Program-made: the position numbers and the translations under genes
Source: Bradyrhizobium commune
GTDB lineage: Bacteria; Pseudomonadota; Alphaproteobacteria; Rhizobiales; Xanthobacteraceae
DNA: 64,000 bases
Direction of reading: 5' to 3'
Assembly: GCF_015624505.1 (NCBI RefSeq)
Contig: NZ_CP061379.1
Location: forward strand, 7,501,001 to 7,565,000
In this document: piece after piece, positions 8,299-16,019 of the stretch
Layout: every line of letters begins with the position of its first letter
Numbering within the stretch: the first letter of the stretch is position 1
The notes under the pieces: model-generated
Database searches by the model: none
Told to the model about the DNA's origin: nothing
What the model saw: only the letters and a program-made list of their open reading frames with translations

Positions 8299-9057
8299 TC
8301 ACAGAGGTGCACCCCAGCTCCGCGCAGTCTGCAAGATCCAGTCGCGATAGAGGGTGAGCGGCGTGACGCCGGTCAATCCGCCGCAGCCGGCCGCGCCATT
8401 CGGCCCCGTCGACCAGCTGATGAGGCCGACAAGCACGGCACCGTTCGGCTTGTCTTCAAACACGGGGCCACCGGAATCACCGGTGCAGGCGCCGATTCCA
8501 TCGCGAACACCGTTGGTTACGGGATCGACCAGCCGGATCTGCAACGTGCCCGGCTGTCCGGTAGCAACGAGCGCAGCGACACGCGTCGTGCCGCCGCTCT
8601 TGCCATCGCCGCGCACGGTGACGCCGATGCCGGCGATGGTGAAGCGGCTGCCGACCTGGATTGGAATATTCGGCGCGCCGACCGCGGCAGTCGATTTTCC
8701 CTTGAGTGGAATATCGAGTTGCAACAGTGCCACGTCCGCGCTGGCGCGATGCGCCTGCATCGCCTGCATATTGAAATTCGGATGGATGGCGACGCTGCGA
8801 ACGTTCAACAATTGCGGCTGACCGTCAGTGCCGCGATCGACGATCTTGTAGTCCGCGCCGGGTTGCACACAGTGCGCAACCGTCAGAACCAGCTTCGGTG
8901 CGATCAGGCTGCCGGTGCAAAAATTGCCACGTGAGCCGACGATGGTGACGACCGCGCGAGCCACACCGTCCATCTGCGGCGTGCCACCGCCGACGATGGC
9001 ATGAGCGGGCGTGGCGAGCAGCAGTGCGGCTGTGATGAGAATTGCGAGCTTCTTCAT
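8299..9057 (-). CDS. Secreted trypsin-like serine protease (S1 family)
   Basis: Exported chymotrypsin-fold protease of 252 aa. A clear Sec signal peptide (MKKLAILITAALLLATPAHA) is followed directly by IVGGGTPQ, the usual mature start of trypsin-like enzymes. The catalytic triad is intact: His62 in LTVAHC, Asp108 in ADVALLQL and Ser195 in GDSGGPVF. Cysteines near residues 47 and 63 can form the usual disulfide around the histidine. The enzyme probably acts in the periplasm or outside the cell. It is divergent from the HAD hydrolase gene and downstream of the monooxygenase on the same strand. Substrate unknown. Confidence 0.9.
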   Translation of the reverse strand: MKKLAILITAALLLATPAHAIVGGGTPQMDGVARAVVTIVGSRGNFCTGSLIAPKLVLTVAHCVQPGADYKIVDRGTDGQPQLLNVRSVAIHPNFNMQAMQAHRASADVALLQLDIPLKGKSTAAVGAPNIPIQVGSRFTIAGIGVTVRGDGKSGGTTRVAALVATGQPGTLQIRLVDPVTNGVRDGIGACTGDSGGPVFEDKPNGAVLVGLISWSTGPNGAAGCGGLTGVTPLTLYRDWILQTARSWGAPL

Positions 9058-9150
9058 GGGAACACGGCTTAGCGGCGCGATTGCTTCGGACTGGTCCTTG
9101 CCGATAGCGCATGCTAGCCGTCTTGGAAAGCAATTGACGAGGGCGGGACA

Positions 9151-9786
9151 TTGGCGATCGAAGCTGTGATCTTTGATTTTGGCGGCGTGTTGACGAGCTC
9201 GCCGTTCGAGGCGTTCGCGCGGTTCGAGCGCGAGCGCGGGCTACCGACCGACACCATCCGGCGCACCAATGCGGCCAATCATCTCGAAAATGCCTGGGCC
9301 AAGTTCGAGCGCGCCGAGGTCGATATCGACACCTTCGATAAGCTATTCGCCGAGGAATCACGCGCGCTCGGCGCCGAGGTGCGCGGGCGCGACGTGCTGC
9401 CGCTGCTTCAGGGCGACCTGCGCCCGGAGATGGTCGAGGCCCTGAAGCGTATCAAGGCACAATTCAAAACCGGCTGCATCACCAACAATCTGCCCGCCAA
9501 TGCCATCGGCAGCATGACCGGACGTTCGCTCTACGTCGCGGAGGTGATGGTGCTGTTCGATCACGTCATCGAGTCCGCCAAGATCGGCCTGCGCAAGCCC
9601 GACCCGCGCATCTACCGGATGATGGTCGAGACACTGAAGGTCGATCCGAAGACGTGCGTCTATCTGGACGATCTCGGCGTCAATCTGAAGCCCGCGCGCG
9701 AGATGGGCATGACGACGATCAAGGTGACCAGCGGCGCCCAGGCGATTGCGGAGCTCGAGACGGTGACGGGGCTGAAGCTGACATAA
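9151..9786 (+). CDS. HAD-superfamily hydrolase (subfamily IA)
   Basis: Phosphatase-like hydrolase of 211 aa. The start is TTG at 9151, preceded by GAGGGCGGG. The nucleophile motif is FDFGGVLTS (Asp9), motif II is TNNLP, motif III is KIGLRKPDPRIY, and motif IV is VYLDDLGVNLKPAREMGM. The all-helical cap between motifs I and II and the DLGVN region resemble the phosphatase-like domain fused to epoxide hydrolases and acyl-CoA dehydrogenases in other organisms. The substrate is unknown. It is followed by a palindromic repeat that separates it from the convergent mtnA. Confidence 0.85.
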   Translation: MAIEAVIFDFGGVLTSSPFEAFARFERERGLPTDTIRRTNAANHLENAWAKFERAEVDIDTFDKLFAEESRALGAEVRGRDVLPLLQGDLRPEMVEALKRIKAQFKTGCITNNLPANAIGSMTGRSLYVAEVMVLFDHVIESAKIGLRKPDPRIYRMMVETLKVDPKTCVYLDDLGVNLKPAREMGMTTIKVTSGAQAIAELETVTGLKLT

Positions 9787-9798
9787 TTCACAAAGGCC

Positions 9799-9887
9799 GT
9801 AGGGTGGGCAAAGCGAAAAGTGCCCACCAATTCCATTGGCACAAGCAGATGGTGGGCACGGCGCAAGAGCGCCTTTGCCCACCCTAC
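9799..9887. repeat. GTAGGGTGGG palindromic repeat, copy 1
   Basis: Terminal inverted arms GTAGGGTGGGCAAAG and CTTTGCCCACCCTAC enclose an inner pair GTGCCCACCA / TGGTGGGCAC, so the whole 89-base element can fold into a long hairpin. It lies between the convergent ends of the HAD hydrolase and mtnA. Related copies are at 48560-48659 and 57361-57472. Confidence 0.85.
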
Positions 9888-9893
9888 CAGAGC

Positions 9894-11003
9894 CTACTCC
9901 GCCGCGGCGGCGATCCGCTCGGGAAAGGCGGCGGCGAGCGCGGCGCGGTCGGGCTTTAACACACCGCGCTCGGTGATGAGGCCGGTCACGAGACGCGCCG
10001 GCGTCACGTCGAAGGCGTAGTTCGCGACCGGTGATCCCTCCGGCACGATCCGCACCGTCTCCAGTCGGCCGTCCGCGGTGCGGCCGGTCATGTCGGTGAC
10101 CTCCGCGCCGCTGCGCTGCTCGATTGGAATATCCCGGATGCCATCATTCACCGCGAAGTCGATCGTCGGCGACGGCAGCGCGACATAGAACGGCACGTTG
10201 TTGTCGTGCGCGGCAAGCGCCTTGAGGTACGTGCCGATCTTGTTGCAGACGTCGCCATTGGCGGCGACACGGTCGGTGCCGACGATGGCGAGATCGACCA
10301 TGCCATGCTGCATCAGATGCCCGCCGGTATTATCGGGGATCACCGTATGCGGCACGCCGTGATGGCCGAGCTCCCACGCGGTGAGCGAGGCGCCCTGGTT
10401 GCGCGGCCGGGTCTCGTCGACCCAGACATGGACCTTGATGCCGCGCTCGTGCGCAAGATAGATCGGCGCCGTCGCCGTGCCCCAGTCGACGGTGGCAAGC
10501 CAGCCGGCGTTACAATGCGTCAGCACGTTAACGACCTCGCCCGGCTTCTTCTTAGCCATGATCGCCTCGATCAGCTTGAGGCCATTGCCGGCGATGCCGC
10601 GGTTGATCTCGACGTCCTGCTCGACGATCTCGTCGGCACGCGCATAGGCGGCCTCAGCCCTCTCCACCGGATCGATCGGCACGAGCGCCGCGCGCATCTC
10701 GTCCAGCGCCCATTTCAGATTGATCGCGGTCGGCCGCGCCACGACCAGCGTCTCATAGGCCCGCTTTAGACCGGCGTCGGAACTGTCCTCGCGCATCGCC
10801 AGTGCCATGCCGTAAGCTGCGGTCGCGCCGATCAACGGCGCGCCGCGCACCAGCATGTCGCGGATCGCGACTGCGGCATCCTCGCACGAGATCAGCCGTG
10901 CGACCACGAATTCATGCGGCAGCCTGCGCTGGTCGATCGCGCCAACCGACCAGCCGTCGCGCTCGCGCCAGATGCTGCGAAAATGCTTGCCGTCGACTTT
11001 CAT
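9894..11003 (-). CDS. mtnA: S-methyl-5-thioribose-1-phosphate isomerase
   Basis: Cytoplasmic enzyme of the methionine salvage pathway, converting 5-methylthioribose-1-phosphate to 5-methylthioribulose-1-phosphate; homologous to eIF2B alpha. The protein is 369 aa, normal for MtnA. Family signatures visible include [17 protein letters not shown], the catalytic cysteine region [29 protein letters not shown] and the catalytic Asp region [19 protein letters not shown]. It lies 18 bases after mtnP, so the two are co-transcribed and act on consecutive products of methylthioadenosine breakdown. Confidence 0.96.
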   Translation of the reverse strand: MKVDGKHFRSIWRERDGWSVGAIDQRRLPHEFVVARLISCEDAAVAIRDMLVRGAPLIGATAAYGMALAMREDSSDAGLKRAYETLVVARPTAINLKWALDEMRAALVPIDPVERAEAAYARADEIVEQDVEINRGIAGNGLKLIEAIMAKKKPGEVVNVLTHCNAGWLATVDWGTATAPIYLAHERGIKVHVWVDETRPRNQGASLTAWELGHHGVPHTVIPDNTGGHLMQHGMVDLAIVGTDRVAANGDVCNKIGTYLKALAAHDNNVPFYVALPSPTIDFAVNDGIRDIPIEQRSGAEVTDMTGRTADGRLETVRIVPEGSPVANYAFDVTPARLVTGLITERGVLKPDRAALAAAFPERIAAAAE

Positions 11004-11021
11004 GGCAATCTGCCTTTCGCT

Positions 11022-11897
11022 TCACGCGCGCAGGATGCGCCCGGCCACCGCGTCGAGCTTCTTCAGAAGTTCCGGATCGCGCGCTTCGGGCGCGGTGATC
11101 AGCGCGGTATCGAGCGCGCGGTCCGAGCCGATCGGACATGGCTCATGCTCGCGCGGAAAATCCTTGGCCAGCCGCGCCACCAGCGCCTTCGCCTTGTCGG
11201 CGTTCGAAGTCAGCACGCGGATGATGTCCTGCACGGTGACGGCGTCGTGATCGGGATGCCAGCAATCGAAATCCGTCACCATCGCGACCGTGGCGTAACA
11301 AATCTCCGCCTCACGCGCGAGTTTTGCCTCGGGCATGTTGGTCATGCCGATCACGGAATAGCCGAGCGTCTTGTAGGTCATGCTCTCCGCATAGGTAGAG
11401 AATTGCGGCCCCTCCATGCAGACATAAGTGCCGCCGCGTGCAATCGCGATGCCCTCGGCTTCGGCCGCCGCCGCAAGATGGATGCGCAGCCGCGGCGAGA
11501 CCGGGTGCGCCATCGACACATGCGCGACGCAGCCCTTGCCGAAGAACGAGCTCTCGCGCTTGTGGGTGCGGTCGACGAACTGGTCGACGAGAACGAAAGT
11601 GCCGGGCGGCATCGCCTCCTTGAAGGAACCGCAGGCCGACAGCGAGATCAGATCGGTGACGCCGGCGCGCTTCAGCACGTCGATATTGGCGCGATAGTTG
11701 ATGTCGGAGGGCGACAGACGGTGGCCCTTGTCGTGGCGCGGCAGGAATACGATCGGCAGCCCCGTGATGGTGCCACGCCGCACCGGTGCCGACGGCTCGC
11801 CCCAGGGGCTCTCGATCACCTCTTCGTGCGCGCCCTCGAGCCCCGGCAGGTCGTAGATGCCGGAGCCGCCGATGATGCCCAATACCGCCTGCGTCAT
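11022..11897 (-). CDS. mtnP: S-methyl-5'-thioadenosine phosphorylase
   Basis: Phosphorolysis of 5'-methylthioadenosine to adenine and methylthioribose-1-phosphate, the substrate route to MtnA. The protein is 291 aa, as usual. It begins LGIIGGSGIYDLPGL, with the phosphate-binding region FLPRHDKGHRLSPSDINYRAN, then ISLSACGSFKEAMPPG and the substrate-binding MEGPQFSTYAES followed by GMTNMPEAKLAREAE. It is first gene of an mtnP-mtnA operon. No SAM riboswitch is visible upstream. Confidence 0.96.
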   Translation of the reverse strand: MTQAVLGIIGGSGIYDLPGLEGAHEEVIESPWGEPSAPVRRGTITGLPIVFLPRHDKGHRLSPSDINYRANIDVLKRAGVTDLISLSACGSFKEAMPPGTFVLVDQFVDRTHKRESSFFGKGCVAHVSMAHPVSPRLRIHLAAAAEAEGIAIARGGTYVCMEGPQFSTYAESMTYKTLGYSVIGMTNMPEAKLAREAEICYATVAMVTDFDCWHPDHDAVTVQDIIRVLTSNADKAKALVARLAKDFPREHEPCPIGSDRALDTALITAPEARDPELLKKLDAVAGRILRA

Positions 11898-12016
11898 GCC
11901 TGCTCCACCCTGTCCGCCACCTGCGACATGGTTAAGCTATGCCAGTTTTGAGGAGGTTTTGGAACGGGGATGGCGGAGAGTGACCGCGTTGGGGCAAGGC
12001 GCTCGCCACATGTTCG

Positions 12017-12048
12017 GTGTCGTCCTGGCTTTCGCCAGGACGACACCG
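12017..12048. terminator. Hairpin downstream of the carrier-protein gene
   Basis: GGTGTCGTCCTGG and CCAGGACGACACC form a perfect 13-bp stem with a short loop (CTTTCG). It begins 4 bases past the stop of the acyl carrier protein gene (minus strand) and so may terminate that transcript before mtnP. The same core (GTCGTCC..GGACGAC) recurs at 24952-24979 and in the arms of 40689-40820, so it is also a dispersed repeat. Confidence 0.6.
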
Positions 12049-12052
12049 AGGG

Positions 12053-12331
12053 CTAAGCCGCGGTCGCAGGCCGCAGCTGCGTCGCGACCATACGCTCCAG
12101 CGTCTCGACCGACTGGAAATTCTCCGGCGTGATCTCGGACTGCGGGATGGTGAAGTCGAATTCGGCTTCGACGCCCAGCATCAGGTTTACCATGTCCATC
12201 GAGGTCAGGCCGACATCGACGAGCTTGGCCTGCGGCGTCACATCAGCTAACAGCGAGTTCTGTTCAAGGATGCCCTTCACCAGCTTGATGATGCGACTGC
12301 GCAATTCGGTATCGAAGGCCTGCATCGGCAA
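12053..12331 (-). CDS. Acyl carrier protein (dedicated aminoacyl carrier candidate)
   Basis: Small carrier protein of 92 aa. The phosphopantetheine attachment site lies in DVGLTSMDMVNLML, with Ser44 as the modified residue; the DSL motif of housekeeping ACP is replaced by TSM. Surrounding residues are acidic (VEAEFDFTIPQSEIT). It is divergent from the dehydrogenase-ligase-GNAT genes. In B. japonicum, stand-alone carrier proteins encoded beside seryl-tRNA-synthetase-like ligases are charged with amino acids, so this is the likely partner of the ligase at 13939-14919 (inference from context and family). Confidence 0.9.
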   Translation of the reverse strand: MPMQAFDTELRSRIIKLVKGILEQNSLLADVTPQAKLVDVGLTSMDMVNLMLGVEAEFDFTIPQSEITPENFQSVETLERMVATQLRPATAA

Positions 12332-12681
12332 ATTCCCATCTGTCTATCGAGGTCGGACCGGACTGCCAGCTACGGTGGGCAGGGGGGCCCGATCCCGCAA
12401 TGGGCGCGACCCTTACTTCGCAATTCTTAGTAAACGATGACTCAGATTGTCTAAAATCGATGCCTCTTCCAAATGGCTAACGCCATACCGGATTTTTCGG
12501 CGACGCAAAAAACTGGGCCTTAACTGTTCGTTCGGAATTTGGCTTCGTTTACCCTCTATTTCATCGACGAATTTGAATTAAATCCGTAGCCTCACTCTAC
12601 AAGCAAAGATGGTCGGATGGCGTGAATGGCATCGCAAATGGTGCCTCTCGGTCTCGAACGGCGAAGCGGAGGCGGACGAGC
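12332..12681. other. Gene-free divergent regulatory region of the carrier-protein locus
   Basis: 350 bases between the divergent carrier protein and dehydrogenase genes, visibly richer in A+T than the flanking genes from about 12420 to 12600. It has to hold the promoters of both transcripts. A short inverted repeat ATGGC-TAAC-GCCAT lies at 12473-12486. A GGAGG ribosome-binding sequence at 12668-12672 serves the dehydrogenase start at 12682. No sigma-54 pattern or convincing -35/-10 pair stands out. Confidence 0.5.
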
Positions 12682-13899
12682 ATGAACGTGCGTGAAGCGA
12701 TCCTCACTGTCGACGAAACGCAAACGAGCCTTCTCGAGCAGGGCCCCTCCTTGATCGAGCGCGCGGCCCGCACCGCCACTGTGGCTGCGGCCGACGCTGA
12801 CGGCGTCGATCGCGACGCCCGCTTTCCCCACAAGGCTTTCGATGCCGCGCGTGAGCAAAAGCTGCTCGGCGTCATGATCCCGGTCGAGCTCGGCGGCTTC
12901 GGCGCCTCGATCTACGACGTCAGCGACATCTGCTACACGCTCGGCCGCGCCTGCGCTTCGACGGCGATGATCTACGCGATGCACCAGACCAAGGTTGCCT
13001 GCGTTATCAGGCACGGCCACGGCATCCCCTGGATGGAAACCATGATGCGCCGGGTCGCCCGCGACCAGTGGCTGCTCGCCTCCTCCACCACCGAGGGCCA
13101 GAACGGCGGCAACATCCGCGCCAGCGCGGCTGCCGTCGACCACGCCGGCGACACCGTCTCGCTGGTGCGCGACGCCACCGTGATTTCCTACGGCGCCGAG
13201 GCCGACGGCCTCGTCACCATCGCCCGCCGCGCCACCGAGGCCGCGGCATCCGACCAGGTGCTGCTGGCGCTCGCCAAGGACGACTATTCGCTGAAGCAGA
13301 CGCAAGGCTGGGAAACGCTCGGCATGCGCGGCACCTGCTCGACAGGTTTCGAGCTGAAGGTCGATTGCCCCACCGACCGCGTCTTCCCGGAAGCGTATGA
13401 CAAGATCCACGCGCAGACGATGACGCCGTTCGCGCATCTGTGCTGGTCATCGGCCTGGGCCGGCATTGCCGCTGCTTCTGTCGCGCGCGCGCAAGCCTTC
13501 ATCCGCAAGGCTGCGCGCTCCTCCGGCGGTCAGATGCCGCCGGCCGCCGCGCACTTCACCGCCGCAAAAATGTCGCTGGCAAAACTCCGCGCGCTGATCG
13601 CTGCCAATCTCGACGCCTTTGCCCGCGCCGAGCACGACGAGCGCGCGCTCGGCTCGCTCGACTTCCAGTCCTCGATAACGCTGCTGAAGGTGCAGGCCTC
13701 CGAGCTCGCGGTCGAGACCGTGATGCATGCGATGCGCACCACCGGCCTCTCCGGCTACCGCAACGACGGCGAGTTCACCATGGGCCGCCATCTGCGCGAC
13801 GTGCTGTCGTCGCCGATCATGATCAACAACGACCGCATTCTGGCCAACGCCGCCACCTCGACGTTGATGAGCGGCATCCCGACAAGCCTTCGCGACTAA
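12682..13899 (+). CDS. Acyl-CoA dehydrogenase-like flavoprotein of the carrier-protein locus
   Basis: FAD enzyme of the acyl-CoA dehydrogenase fold, 405 aa from the ATG at 12682 (MNVREAILTVDETQ), which has a GGAGG site; an in-frame upstream extension is ignored. Visible features are the N-terminal helical domain (VMIPVELGGFGASIYDVSDI), the flavin-binding strand region SSTTEGQNGGNIRAS, the middle beta domain (GWETLGMRGTCSTGFEL) and the C-terminal helices (TTGLSGYRNDGEFTMGRHLRDV). It starts a three-gene plus-strand cluster with the aminoacyl ligase. Its substrate may be an aminoacyl group on the carrier protein rather than a CoA ester, but that is inference. Confidence 0.85.
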   Translation: MNVREAILTVDETQTSLLEQGPSLIERAARTATVAAADADGVDRDARFPHKAFDAAREQKLLGVMIPVELGGFGASIYDVSDICYTLGRACASTAMIYAMHQTKVACVIRHGHGIPWMETMMRRVARDQWLLASSTTEGQNGGNIRASAAAVDHAGDTVSLVRDATVISYGAEADGLVTIARRATEAAASDQVLLALAKDDYSLKQTQGWETLGMRGTCSTGFELKVDCPTDRVFPEAYDKIHAQTMTPFAHLCWSSAWAGIAAASVARAQAFIRKAARSSGGQMPPAAAHFTAAKMSLAKLRALIAANLDAFARAEHDERALGSLDFQSSITLLKVQASELAVETVMHAMRTTGLSGYRNDGEFTMGRHLRDVLSSPIMINNDRILANAATSTLMSGIPTSLRD

Positions 13900-13938
13900 A
13901 TCAACAAGAACAATTTTGAGATAGCAGGACACCATCCC

Positions 13939-14919
13939 ATGAACATTGCCGTCCTCCCCGACTCGCCCGAGACCGCGCCGCAGATCGCAGATCCGCTCGA
14001 TCATCTCGCCGACAAGCTGTTCCACCGCATGGGCTCGGACGGCGTCTACGCCCGCACCGCGCTCTATGAAGGCATTGTCGAGCGTCTCGCCGCGCTGATC
14101 ACTCGTCACCGCGAGGCCGGGACCGAAGTGATGCGCTTCCCGCCGGTGATGAGCCGTGCCCAGCTGGAGAAGTCTGGCTACCTCAAGAGCTTTCCGAATT
14201 TGCTTGGCTGCGTCTGCGGCCTGCATGGAACCGAGCGCGAGATCAACGCCGCGGTGAGCCGCTTCGATGCCGGCGGCGACTGGACCTCATCGCTCTCGCC
14301 GGCCGACCTCGTGCTGTCGCCAGCCGCCTGCTATCCCGTCTATCCGATCGCGGCAAGCCGCGGCCAGCTGCCGAAGGGCGGCCTGCGCTTTGACGTCGCC
14401 GCCGACTGCTTCCGCCGCGAGCCGTCAAAGCATCTCGACCGGCTGCAATCGTTCCGGATGCGTGAATATGTCTGCATCGGCACGCCCGACGACGTCGCCG
14501 ATTTCCGTGAGCGCTGGATGGTGCGCGCGCAGGCGATCGCCACCGATCTCGGCCTGACCTTCCGCGTCGACTATGCCAGCGATCCCTTCTTCGGCCGCGT
14601 CGGCCAGATGAAGGCCGTGAGCCAGAAGCAGCAGCAGCTCAAGTTCGAACTGTTGATCCCGCTGCGCTCGGAAGAGCAGCCGACCGCTTGCATGAGCTTC
14701 AACTATCACCGCGAACATTTCGGCACGACCTGGAGCATCCAGGACGCCAACGGCGAGCCCGCCCATACCGGCTGTGTCGCCTTCGGCATGGACCGTCTGG
14801 CCGTCGCGATGTTCCACACCCACGGCACCGATCTTTCAGCCTGGCCCGCCAAGGTTCGGGACATTCTGGGCCTCCAGCCGCAAGTCGCGGCTGATGCCCA
14901 CGGTGAAGGCTGGCGCTAA
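13939..14919 (+). CDS. Amino acid:[carrier protein] ligase (seryl-tRNA synthetase-like)
   Basis: Class II aminoacyl-tRNA-synthetase-like enzyme, 326 aa, with no tRNA-binding arm. It should activate a small amino acid with ATP and attach it to the phosphopantetheine of a carrier protein. Class II motif 2 is seen in CFRREPSKHLDRLQSFRMRE and motif 3 in CVAFGMDRLAVAMF. Cys131 (PAACYPVYP), Glu176 (FRMREYVC) and Cys279 (HTGCVAFG) fall where I recall the zinc ligands of the crystallised B. japonicum enzyme Bll0957, and the length is identical. Established work on that family reports glycine or alanine as substrate. It follows the dehydrogenase by about 40 bases; the likely acceptor is the divergent carrier protein. 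Confidence 0.92.
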   Translation: MNIAVLPDSPETAPQIADPLDHLADKLFHRMGSDGVYARTALYEGIVERLAALITRHREAGTEVMRFPPVMSRAQLEKSGYLKSFPNLLGCVCGLHGTEREINAAVSRFDAGGDWTSSLSPADLVLSPAACYPVYPIAASRGQLPKGGLRFDVAADCFRREPSKHLDRLQSFRMREYVCIGTPDDVADFRERWMVRAQAIATDLGLTFRVDYASDPFFGRVGQMKAVSQKQQQLKFELLIPLRSEEQPTACMSFNYHREHFGTTWSIQDANGEPAHTGCVAFGMDRLAVAMFHTHGTDLSAWPAKVRDILGLQPQVAADAHGEGWR

Positions 14920-14955
14920 GGCAAGGGGCCGACCATTTCCACGGGCAAGACGAGC

Positions 14956-15831
14956 GTGATCCACACCAAGGTCCGATGCCGCGAGATCACCGAGTCCGAT
15001 GTCGATGGCATCGCGGACTTGCTGACGCGCGGCTTCGTCGGCCGCTCACGCAACTACTGGATCCAGGGCCTGCGCCGGCAGGCCTTCCGGCCGGTTCCGG
15101 ACGGCTATCCGCGCTTCGGCTATATGCTCGACAATGACGGCGAACCGGTCGGCGTGCTGCTCCTGATCTACACCACGCGCAAGGATGGCGAGGAGACCGC
15201 CATCCAGTGCAATCTGTCGAGCTGGTATGTAGAGCCGGCCTACCGCAATTACGCGCCGCTGCTGACCAAGATCGCCCAGCGGCACAAGCACGTGACCTAT
15301 CTCAACATCAGCCCGGCGGTGTGGACCTGGCCGATCATCGAGACGCAGGGCTTTCGCGCCTATTGCCGCGGCCTGTTCTTCTCGGTGCCGGCGTTGTCGC
15401 GCGCCCCGCGCTGGAGCAAGATCGAGGTCATCTCGCCACACGCCAAGCAGGTCGAGGGCCTCTCCGAAGCCGAGACCGAGCTTTTGACACGCCATGCGCG
15501 CTACAATTGCCTGAGCCTGGTCTGCCGCACGCCGAAGGGCACCTTCCCCTTCATCCTGCAACCGGTGCGTATCCGCCGCGGTTTCATCGCACCGCCGGCG
15601 ATGCAGCTGATCTACTGCCGCAGCGCCGCCGAATACGCCGCTTGCGCCGGCCGGATCGGCCGGCTCTTGCTGCGGCTCGGCAAGATTTCCGTCATCGTCG
15701 ATGCCAACGAACCGATCCCCGGCCTGGTCGGCATTTATACCGAGCGCCGCGGCCGCAAATATTTCAAGGGCCCGCACCGCCCGCGGCTGGGTGATCTCAC
15801 GGATACCGAGCTCGTGCTGTTCGGACCGTAG
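14956..15831 (+). CDS. GNAT-like acyltransferase of the carrier-protein locus
   Basis: Protein of 291 aa starting at GTG 14956 (MIHTKVRCREITESDVDGIADLL). The beginning resembles a GNAT N-acyltransferase fold: REITESDVDGIADLL as the first strand and helix, GVLLLIYTT as a central strand, then SSWYVEPAYRNYAPLL as the acyl-carrier binding region. No diagnostic Q/RxxGxG/A motif is clear, so the assignment is tentative. It is 36 bases after the ligase and in the same direction. A plausible job is transfer of the aminoacyl group from the carrier protein to an unknown acceptor, which would complete the pathway, but nothing in the sequence identifies that acceptor. Confidence 0.7.
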   Translation: MIHTKVRCREITESDVDGIADLLTRGFVGRSRNYWIQGLRRQAFRPVPDGYPRFGYMLDNDGEPVGVLLLIYTTRKDGEETAIQCNLSSWYVEPAYRNYAPLLTKIAQRHKHVTYLNISPAVWTWPIIETQGFRAYCRGLFFSVPALSRAPRWSKIEVISPHAKQVEGLSEAETELLTRHARYNCLSLVCRTPKGTFPFILQPVRIRRGFIAPPAMQLIYCRSAAEYAACAGRIGRLLLRLGKISVIVDANEPIPGLVGIYTERRGRKYFKGPHRPRLGDLTDTELVLFGP

Positions 15832-15839
15832 CTTTTCTT

Positions 15840-15873
15840 GTAGCCGCTTGAGCGCAGCGACATCCGGGGCTAC
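15840..15873. repeat. Degenerate GTAGCC...GGCTAC palindromic repeat
   Basis: GTAGCCGCTTGAGCGCAGCG followed by ACATCCGGGGCTAC, just after the GNAT-like gene. It looks like a decayed copy of the element at 34453-34487 (GTAGCCCGGAT...ATCCGGGCTAC). The outer GTAGCC/GGCTAC arms remain paired. Confidence 0.5.
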
Positions 15874-16019
15874 GGGACTGCCTTTTTTGCGCACAACTCT
15901 CCACCGCCAGTCACCCTCCGTAAACTACGGCGCTTAAGGGAATTTTCCCGCCTCTTCGCTAGCCTCGGCATCCCAGTTAAGTTGCATTAAGCCTATTGCC
16001 GCCGAGATCCGCTGATCCC

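Noticed and set aside
11898..12016. SAM riboswitch upstream of the methionine-salvage pair
   Set aside because: No SAM-I or SAM-II type conserved core could be seen in the leader of mtnP.
15996..16019. TTG start for the four-PAS GGDEF/EAL gene
   Set aside because: An ATG at 16020 in the same frame is a more usual start and the additional eight residues carry no feature.
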